Assembly: GCA_019914945.1 (NCBI GenBank)
Contig: CM034103.1
Location: 8,246,001-8,310,000 of the forward strand
Origin: Typha latifolia
Lineage: Eukaryota > Streptophyta > Magnoliopsida > Poales > Typhaceae
DNA length: 64,000 nucleotides
Reading direction: 5' to 3'
The notes beneath the pieces were generated by a model, which saw nothing but the letters and a program-made list of their open reading frames with translations, was not told the DNA's origin and ran no database searches. This document shows positions 55,950 through 64,000 of the stretch, piece after piece. Both the position numbers and the translations under genes were made by a program. Every line of letters starts with the position of its first letter. The stretch's first letter is position 1.

Positions 55950-56669
55950 ATTGGCTCAAATTCAGTTTCAGCAAAATATCAGCATTTTTGTGCCACGCGT
56001 TCGAACGGGCCCTAGGGGCGTTCGAACGCGGGCTCCAGACAAAGACCAGTCTGTGATGCAGGCGTTCGAATGGCCCCAGCCGCGTTCGAACGCGAGCCAA
56101 CCCGAGAGCAGCAGTTTCTGTCGGCGTTCGAACGGGGCTTTGGCCGTTCAAACGCCAGTCTGCATTTGCACTAGGCGCGTTCGAACGCGCCCCAAGGGCA
56201 TTCGAACGCGACGCGGAAAAAACCCAATTCTGAACCGGGCCTATAAATAGAAATGTTGGGTTTTAAGGTTGAGTGTCGGCATTTTGCAAGAGAGAAAAGC
56301 TTATAGGGGAGAGCCACCATTGTTTAGAGAGATATTAGAGTTGTAATCTCTTTGTATTTGAAGATTTGCATAGTGGATTGAAGATTGCTTCGCCCGTGGA
56401 CGTAGGCACATCGCCGAACCACGTAAATCGTGTCTCTCCCTCTTTTCTCTTTATGGTTTGCATTGATTTGCTGTTCATGTTTGTGATTACCTTGGGTATT
56501 TGAAGTTCTCTACAACTAGCATCTTGCATTTGGAGTTCTCACATAGATATTGATATTAGCTTTGCTAATATTTGGTTTGCCCCAAATTATTGCTATTCCA
56601 CTTGGATTTGTTTGAGGGTGAAGGGTATTGCTTCCGCTTCCTTCACCCATTTGAGTATTTTGCACAACA
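55950..56669 (+). mobile_element. 5' LTR of a Tork-like Copia (T1), start unresolved
   Basis: It ends ACAACA at 56669, three bases before the PBS. GCGTTCGAACGC words and variants (55998-56215, at least eight) are followed by TATAAATA at 56242-56249. The left border against the LINE could not be fixed; it lies between about 55940 and 55990. Confidence 0.7.
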
Positions 56670-56672
56670 ATT

Positions 56673-56684
56673 TGGTATCAGAGC
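56673..56684 (+). other. Primer-binding site of T1
   Basis: TGGTATCAGAGC, intact, three bases after the LTR. Confidence 0.9.
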
Positions 56685-56757
56685 TTCAAGGTCTCAAACC
56701 TAGGGCTTTGAATTTGGGGATAGCTTTGAATTTTGGGGATAGCATTGATTTGCAAAT

Positions 56758-57872
56758 ATGTCGGGATCATCAAAATTGGGGAAACTTATTTCTAATGCAA
56801 AGTTTGATGTAGAGAAATTTGATAGCACCAATAACTTTGGAATGTGGCAATGTGAAGTGATGGACGTCTTGTTTCAACAAGAGTTGGACATCACCTTGGG
56901 GGAGAAGCCAAAAGATATATCTGAGTGGGATTGGGAGAAAATGAACCGGCAAGCTTGCAGCTCCATTCGACTTTGTCTAGCAAAGGATCAAAAGTACTTT
57001 GTGATGAAGGAGACCTCGGCGAAGAGCTTGTGGAAGAAATTGGAGGACAAGTTTATGACTAAGAGCATTGAGAATAGGCTCTATTTGAAGAAGAAGTTTT
57101 TCCGATTTCAGTACAAGGTTGGAATGCCTATGGCTGAGCATTTGAATGCCTTCAACAAGTTACTTGCGGATTTGCAAAATTTGGATGTGGAAATTTTGGA
57201 TGAAGACAAAGCCTTGGTATTGTTGAATTCGTTGCCCGATGTATATGATCATTTGACCACTACCCTACTGTATGGAAAAGAATCTATTCGTTATGATGAT
57301 ATTGCAAATGCATTGATCAATAATGAATATCGCAAGATGGATAAGCAGGTTCACACAGACTCTCCATCTGAAGCATTGACAGTGGGTGGTAGATTGAAAA
57401 CAGGAAAGTTTAGCAAGCGGAGTGGATCGTCCAGTAGAGACATTCCTGCTAGAGATGAATGTTCATATTGTCACAACAAAGGGCATTGGAAAAAGGATTG
57501 TCCGGCTTTGAATGGCAAGGATCTGCAGAAGGGAAAGGCAAATGTGGCCGATCTTGAAGATGAGCTTGATGATTTGGATTTGGATATTGCACTTAGCAGT
57601 TCATCTGTACCATATCATACAGATGAGTGGATTTTGGATTCGGGTTGCACTTATCATATGTGTCCTCATCGAGATTGGTTTTGCACTTTTGAAGAACTGG
57701 GCAATAGCATGGTTTTTATGGGTAATGATAGTACCTGTAAAATTGAAGGAATTGGCACAGTTCGTTTGCAGTTGCATGATGGATTAGTGAGAGAGTTGAC
57801 GGGGGTACGATATGTCCCTCATTTGAAGAAGAATCTCATCTCATTGAGCGCATTGGAATCCAAAGGCTTCAC
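56758..57872 (+). CDS. Gag-protease part of the Tork-like Copia T1, open to the insertion point
   Basis: The start is ATG at 56758 (MSGSSKLGKLISNAKFDVEK). The gag core shows FDSTNNFGMWQCEVMDVLFQ and SLWKKLEDKFMTKSIENRLY (about residues 20-110) and LLNSLPDVYDHLTTTLLYGK. Zinc knuckle CSYCHNKGHWKKDC lies at about residues 236-249. Protease has WILDSGCTYHMCPHRDWF at about 291 with the DSG active site. About 371 codons are open, ending at KGFTVT where a minus-strand LTR is inserted. The frame continues briefly into that LTR to 58017, which adds meaningless residues. Integrase and RT are not in the window. The lack of any lesion makes T1 the youngest coding body here. Confidence 0.9.
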
Positions 57873-60625
57873 TGTAACGCCCCCGGCAGGGCACGTGCAC
57901 GCCCACGCGCCCACACGGCACGCACGGCGCACGCGACAAGTCGGGCGAGGCCCATCACGCACAGATACTCTCCTGAGCACATATAATCATGACATCATCG
58001 AAAAAATATCCTGCTAACCTATTCATGATTACATAATCCATCGCCAAATAAATCATACTCTTAACCAAATAAACCTGTTAACATATGAATATCAAAGTCC
58101 ACAATAATATACACTAGACTGCTACACAATCTGGCAGGGCCCACACAGGCCACAACAAACCATCAAGATACCATTAAACAACTGATACAAGAGTACACTA
58201 TGATTCGACCTGTATTATACAAATCATCGTCTAATACAAAAGAGTACAAATATCAAATACTAGTACAACTTAATTCCTATATAAACCACCATCTATACCA
58301 TCTCGCATCTATAGCTCACCTCATCATCACTCTAAAATATCTTCTCAAGATATCTCAGGTTGCTATCACGTACCACAAACCTGAGGGGTTAGAAAAGAAA
58401 TAAAGAGAGTCATGAGCAAAAGGCTCAGTGAATAGACCTTACCCCGAATCAGTGATGCCAAACAGAGAGTAAATCATATACTGGATAATATGAATTAGAA
58501 AGCAACATCATGTCATGAATGAGTATATAAATGCATCCTCAATAATACATAATTGAAAAGTAGATAATATGTCATACTGATAAAAGTATACAATCTTCGA
58601 CAATGAATAAATAAATCTCCATGTCATATGATCATCATAACTCTCTATCAAATATGATATATGATGCATGCCGACCATGATCATGCGATGATATCAAATG
58701 CAACCATATATGATATATATTGACCCCTCAATAATTAGTTATGTCAGATAAAAATAAAATCATATGCATTTCTCAACATCACGATCATCACCGACATCTC
58801 GGTATAGTATCATCATAGTAGACCACTGTGCACAGTCAACACCCGGTACCCGATCTCAACATCATGCCCGAAGGCTCAGAGCATACTTTGCCATCCGCAA
58901 AGAGTATCTCAAATATAATCATACCCTGCCATCCGCTAGGGTATCAACATCCATCCAGACCGGGCACACACATAGTTGATAGAAACCTCGTGAGGATAAC
59001 TCGCCATATATGCCCTGGCGAACAGCATGTGTCCGAATGTCTGCTGTGCACACAGACTAACGACCTCAGATGTAAGGCCAATAGGATCGCGACCATGTCG
59101 AGCGATCAATCATCCACCAAGCGCGTCCTAACCCTCGCGCCCACTCGGGTATCCTCACGCTTTCTATCAACTATCCTATCAATCACATTTCATGCTTTTC
59201 TTCTAAATGACAAATTATATGCATATATCCAGTACGATAACAAGTCAATGCATAACAGGAATTTAGGTGGAATAGAAATCAAGAGAAAATGATGCAATGT
59301 AGTCTCCAACTGTATCGTCAACACATGCATACTCATGCTAATCTATTACATGCATACTCATGCTACGAGATCAACTCGGTAAACAATCATAACAAAGAGA
59401 ATCATCTCGATTATCTCTATATATATCACCAATGTACTCTTATTCTAAATCGCCGTAATCGAATGCATGATAAAATATGCTCGACTATAATCATCTCTAG
59501 ATAAAATCATATAATCATGCTGGAGGTCAAAACATGCATATACACAAATATATAATGTAACCTAATTTGAGAAAGGCGTCTAAAGGATAAGACTACTCAC
59601 AGTCTGATAAGAAGACACGAACCACACATCTCTCACGTCCGTTAGTCAAATATCAACTCATTGTCAGGATCCACGAGGTCTCACATAAGGGGTTCGGGGT
59701 CTGAAAATATTTAAATGATATGATGTCAGCCGTTTATCCCATTTAGAATTCATTGGTGTAAAATATAATAAATTATTTGATTTTATTAAATAACTTGATA
59801 TACATTATATATATATAATTATGATAACCTTATTCAATTATTTGGCAATTATTACTTTTACTTAACTAGTTACTAATCATACATATATTAATCATTATTC
59901 ATAAATTCAAAAGTAATTATCTGAGCTCAGCATTTTATTGCATAAAAAATAATATATAATAATAATAAGGTGCTAGAAACACATTGAATACTCAAATGTA
60001 TTAAATATATATGCATGTATAAGCATACATAAACGTTAATAGAAACTTATAAAATTTAATTATTTTTAATAGAACTAACTATATAAAATATAAGATTATT
60101 ATCAATACGATTACATGTATTAATCTAATAAATAGTGGCAAAACTATATATAATCATATGTAAGTACTTATAACTATAATTAATAAATTATTATACTAAT
60201 AATACTTAGCTAATACTTATGTTAGTGAGTATAAATTATCAAAATAATCAATCATTTAGATAACTGATTTACCTATATTTTAGAAACTAAATCATATGAT
60301 TAATATAAACAAATAAAAAAAAAGGGAGCAATCCCTTGTCATAGTGTTGGGCTCGGCACTACACTTTCTGATCTTTGGGGCCGAGCCCAAACTATTGCGA
60401 GAAGGAAAGAAAACTGAGGAAGATGAAGAAGAAGAAAGAAGGAGGAGAAAGAAAGGAAGAAGAAGAAGAAGAGAAGAGAAGAGAAGAAAAGAGAAGAAGG
60501 GAAGAAGGAGGAGGGAGAGTGCGGACCCGGGCCGGGGGACGGCACCGGCACACGGTGGCCAGGCCAGCCGCCGGCCTCTCGCCGGCGGCTCGGCTCGACG
60601 GGCCCGAGCCCAAGGTAAGAAAAAA

Positions 60626-60680
<55 letters not shown>

Positions 60681-61016
60681 AGAGAGAAGAGGAGAAAGAG
60701 CTCACCGGCGCTCGTGGAGGTGGCGGCGGCGGCGATAGTCCGGCCTCGGCGAGAGAGAGGGAGGGAGAGAGAGAGAGAGAGAGAGAAATTTAAAGAGAGA
60801 GAGAGAGGGCGGTGGGAGGTTGGCGGTAGCTATGGCGGCGCTGGGCCCGCCGCTACCAGACGGCCGCAGCCGGTTGGCTGCGGCGACGCGAGGGGGGGTG
60901 CGTGGCACCACCCCCACGCAGCCCCACTGCATGGGCACGAAGCCGGTCACACTGTGGCCGGCCACGTCGTGCCCATGCAATTTTTTTTTTTTTTTTTTTG
61001 GGATTGGGTTGTTACA
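57873..61016 (-). mobile_element. LTR of a minus-strand non-autonomous element, related to the GypB LTR
   Basis: Plus-strand TGTAACGCCCCC at 57873 and GTTGTTACA ending at 61016, 3144 bases. The stretch 58430-59580 is the reverse of GypB LTR 12490-13700. The outer part (60340-61000) has the GC-rich, GA-rich and GGGCTCGGC composition expected of the GypB LTR start, but differs in sequence. It is inserted in T1 after GGCTTCAC. The other end of the element is outside the window, so the target duplication cannot be checked. Confidence 0.8.
60417..60800. repeat. GA-rich microsatellite block in the minus-strand LTR
   Basis: GAAGAAGA and GGAGAAG runs at 60417-60520, (GA)n at 60625-60680 and again at 60760-60800. 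The counterpart of the CT block at 19150-19380 in GypB. Confidence 0.85.
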
Positions 61017-61032
61017 TTTTCCTTCCCCTCTT
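61017..61032 (-). other. Polypurine tract of the minus-strand element
   Basis: On the minus strand, AGAGGGGAAGGAAAA directly precedes TGTAACAACCC. About 25 bases further upstream (GGTCGAAATTTGTATAA) also match the sequence before the GypB polypurine tract. Confidence 0.75.
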
Positions 61033-64000
61033 ATACAAATTTCGACCCCGAAATTTAAATCACACTGGTATTTTAAGAAACTCTACAAATCTAATTTTAG
61101 TAGCTTCTAATCAAATCGACAATTGCACAATCTTACTTTTTCAAATCTATAACTTATACCACCACAAGTAGCTCCCTTACAAAAATTAACTTTTCTAGAT
61201 CTAAGTCAGTCAGGTAATCATACCATATCTATACACATCAATAATACCACTGTTTTGCAAGAAAGAGTACATTCATTCTACCATATAAAAAGTGTTGTCA
61301 TCTATTAAGTAAATCATATTCTACTCCAAAATACCTCAAGCTATCCCAATTTTATCACTTTTCCTGCTAACTACCACAATACACATCGTAATGCCATAAT
61401 CACCTATGATTATACGATACAACCTATTTAAGTAAATTATCTCCAATCTACTGAATTAATATTCCGATTCCAAATATACACAATGGATTGTCCCTCAATA
61501 CAATCACTAATACCAAGTAGAACGATAAATACAAGTTATTTCAAAACATCCGAAATACTTAACTCATGTTTCTCTTCCTAAACAAATAATCTCACTAATC
61601 TAAACATACTCAGCATCATCCGATATCCTCATAAAATTTAGGCTATAGCACAAACTCTCTTATTTAAAGTGCATTGCTCATATGCTTAAACTATTATACA
61701 AATTACTAGGTAAATCAATATAAGAGATCATACCTATCCATATAAGATCACAATATCAACGTGTATTCATAATACATTCTTAAAAGTAACATGCAGTGCA
61801 ACAAATCCAACCTAGCAATGTAAATCCTAATGCACCCTCAATGGAATTTATATCCTCTTTTGATTCATAACATTATATTCCTTCTTAATCTGTAATATCT
61901 AAAAGGTTAAATCCAACTATCTCAAGAAACATACATGATAAACTTTATAATGATCATTCTATCAATTACTTCTATGTCCAAACTATTCACTCCTCGATTC
62001 ACATAATTCCAGTTTGATCATTATTTATTTAATTACCATCACTACTAGTATATCCACCAAAATATCACTTAATGATATCGGTATTCAGATCCAGAGACTA
62101 TCTACTGAGTTCTACGAAGTAATCTAATAATCTCTTCAATATCTTGATAGATATAAAATTCAATTCATAATATTAATCCACTGCCACACAAATATTTACT
62201 AATCTATCATATTTGATCTTTAAGAATACATAACACATCATAGACCAATCCACAAAATTATTGTACGTGAACTAAAGCTACTAAGATTAATCTCCAGAAT
62301 TGGTAATGCTAATATGATCTGCTAATAAAATAACTGACACTAACTAATTCATATAGATTGGAGGACATCCAAAAATATAAATTATAACTTTCTCGCAACT
62401 TTAACTTTGCAATTTACTAAAAGATCAAACTTTTACAAACTATAATAGAACCAATCATAAAGTCATTATCTTCCAATTATGAAATCATTATCTCCCAATC
62501 AAATATCTTTATCTAAAGACTTAAATGTAACCTGTAAGTCTTTACAATCATTAAGATCAATCTCATCATTCTAAAATGTTCGCTCAATAATCTTCAGTAA
62601 TAATCGAACATATAAGCCAACGGTTAAACAAATACTAACATAATCATCATTTTTTTTTTTGTATACATCATTATCTGTTTATCTTCTAGCAGTATAATAA
62701 ACATCCATCGATACACTGTATATGAAATATCATAGTCCTCTATATTCCTTTCATTGCCGTCCTATGCAGCAATTAGTTCAACTTCCAAACCATCTCTAAG
62801 TCATAACAAATGATCAAATCTATAGGCTCTATGAATAACTCTATCAAATTATCTCTCCAATTAGTATCCTCAAAACAACTAACATGTCAAAAACATATAA
62901 TATCTCAATTTAACATCTGTACCAACATATCTCATTCCTAATTAAATCACTTAAACCTCTTATTTCTTCAAAAGTCTCAATTTAATATTCTATCACATCC
63001 TCTATACAAAGTCCATTATATATACTGCACAATTTAATCGTATAGTATCATCAGCATCCTTCTATAACATCGTTAATATCACCTAATAATCATAATAAAA
63101 TAAGTCTGTATATTTGTAATTAAAATTCATCACCCAACATACACGATCTTCAGGCTATAATATTCTTATCCTCTAAATCAATGTTCAAAACTAAACTAAT
63201 ACTCAAAATATACTTTCACTGTCATATATGCCATGAGATTATCAACTTAGTACTATCATCACCTTATATAATTTATTTCACTATCATACTTTCCATCTAA
63301 TCGTATTCACATAATTAGCAACTTCTAAACCAAACTTACTATCATGTCATCCAGAACTATATACCTTACGTCTTAACTACTGACATCACTCACAATCCAA
63401 TAACTGTATCCATGTCATATTTTTTATACCCATTATCCTATTTGGTAATCAACTCAAAGGTTTAAACGAGATGTTAATCCTCTAACAATATTGTTAGCTA
63501 CACATATCCCTACTAAATCACCCATCTTATCGATACAATCAAAATTTCACACCTAGTAACACAAATATCTTGCAAACATAATTTATCATACTAGTCATCC
63601 GAAAATTATTTTCTATATACAATCTACAATCATCTCTATCACAACACATAATTTCTTTTCCACTATACAAAATCATCATATGTCTTACTCATCCATCCAC
63701 AATCCATAATTATAACCCTCATAAAGATCAAAATAGTCTCTCTGCATATATATCTCTTTACATCAATCCCCTAATATCAAATATATCCATAAAAGATCAA
63801 AAATCCAAAAATATGCTATATCTGCTGAGAATAACTTCAAATCTACTTATAATAATCCTTCTGTACAAAATACATATCACCACATATTTACAAATTTCTA
63901 CACTTTATCACAACATATGAACAACTCTATATATCCAATATTATGCTCCACAGACTATGACACCTCAATATCAATATCAATGCATGATTTTAATAATACC
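61033..64000 (-). mobile_element. Interior of the minus-strand element, non-coding, strongly strand-skewed
   Basis: Almost 3 kb with no long frame on either strand and no gag, integrase or chromodomain words, although GypB integrase would be expected in this place. The plus strand is poor in G and rich in C: two sampled 60-base lines (63001 and 63301) have 5 and 4 G against 13 and 15 C. LTRs shared with an autonomous family, a long non-coding interior and a good polypurine tract fit a large retrotransposon derivative (LARD). The element continues beyond the window. Confidence 0.6.

Noticed and set aside
58764..59292. 154-codon frame as an independent host gene
   Set aside because: It lies wholly inside an LTR and has homologues at the same LTR position in GypB, so it is reported only as an antisense frame in the findings.

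Overview
This is a stretch of nuclear DNA from a flowering plant. It is AT-rich, has one recognisable intron-containing host gene, and is otherwise almost entirely retrotransposon. The host gene is a papain-type cysteine protease with a TATA box, an I29 propeptide and a GT-AG intron in the usual plant position. No bacterial operons, tRNA or rRNA genes or CRISPR arrays were seen. The species cannot be named from the sequence alone.

Layout. (1) 1-21717 is one large SIRE/Maximus-like Copia element (C1) whose left end lies outside the window. It is broken up by three later events: a truncated minus-strand Gypsy (GypC, 4144-7907) that replaced its reverse transcriptase, a solo Gypsy LTR (A1, 8746-9762, TSD TAACG), and a Tekay/Del-like chromovirus (GypB, 12480-21538) sitting in its 3' LTR. 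C1 also carries a third, env-position ORF (10825-11829). (2) 21718-26249, 29245-31610 and 41640-43423 hold three damaged copies of a second SIRE-like family (E), with an LTR fragment, a hAT-like element (27251-28272) and an F-box/MYND gene fragment (about 28715-28935) between them. (3) 34521-41104 is the cysteine-protease gene, split by a deleted C1 relative (C2, 35980-40472). A 355-bp piece of the gene is present on both sides of C2. (4) 43424-52889 holds two degenerate Gypsy bodies (GypF, GypJ) interrupted by a minus-strand element (A-minus) and two further LTRs (G, with TSD CGTTC; A2, without). (5) 52890-55940 is an L1-type LINE split by an LTR (H, TSD ACTAG). (6) 55950-57872 is a young Tork-like Copia with an intact gag-protease frame, interrupted by the LTR of a minus-strand non-autonomous element (57873-64000) whose LTR is related to that of GypB but whose visible interior is non-coding and strongly strand-skewed.

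How the parts relate. The autonomous families supply gag, protease, integrase and RT/RNase H. The E family, C2 and the minus-strand element at the right edge are non-autonomous derivatives that would need those products in trans. All coding bodies seen here are broken except the gag-protease part of the Tork-like Copia.

Two patterns run across the window. First, arrays of the 12-bp palindrome GCGTTCGAACGC, or decayed forms of it, lie just upstream of the LTR TATA box in both Copia and Gypsy families. Second, in one group of Gypsy LTRs the primer-binding site is reiterated (42-bp units in family A, 20-21-bp units in H), and in two insertions target-site duplications place those copies inside the inserted unit. 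Both come from reading the sequence and were not tested by alignment software.
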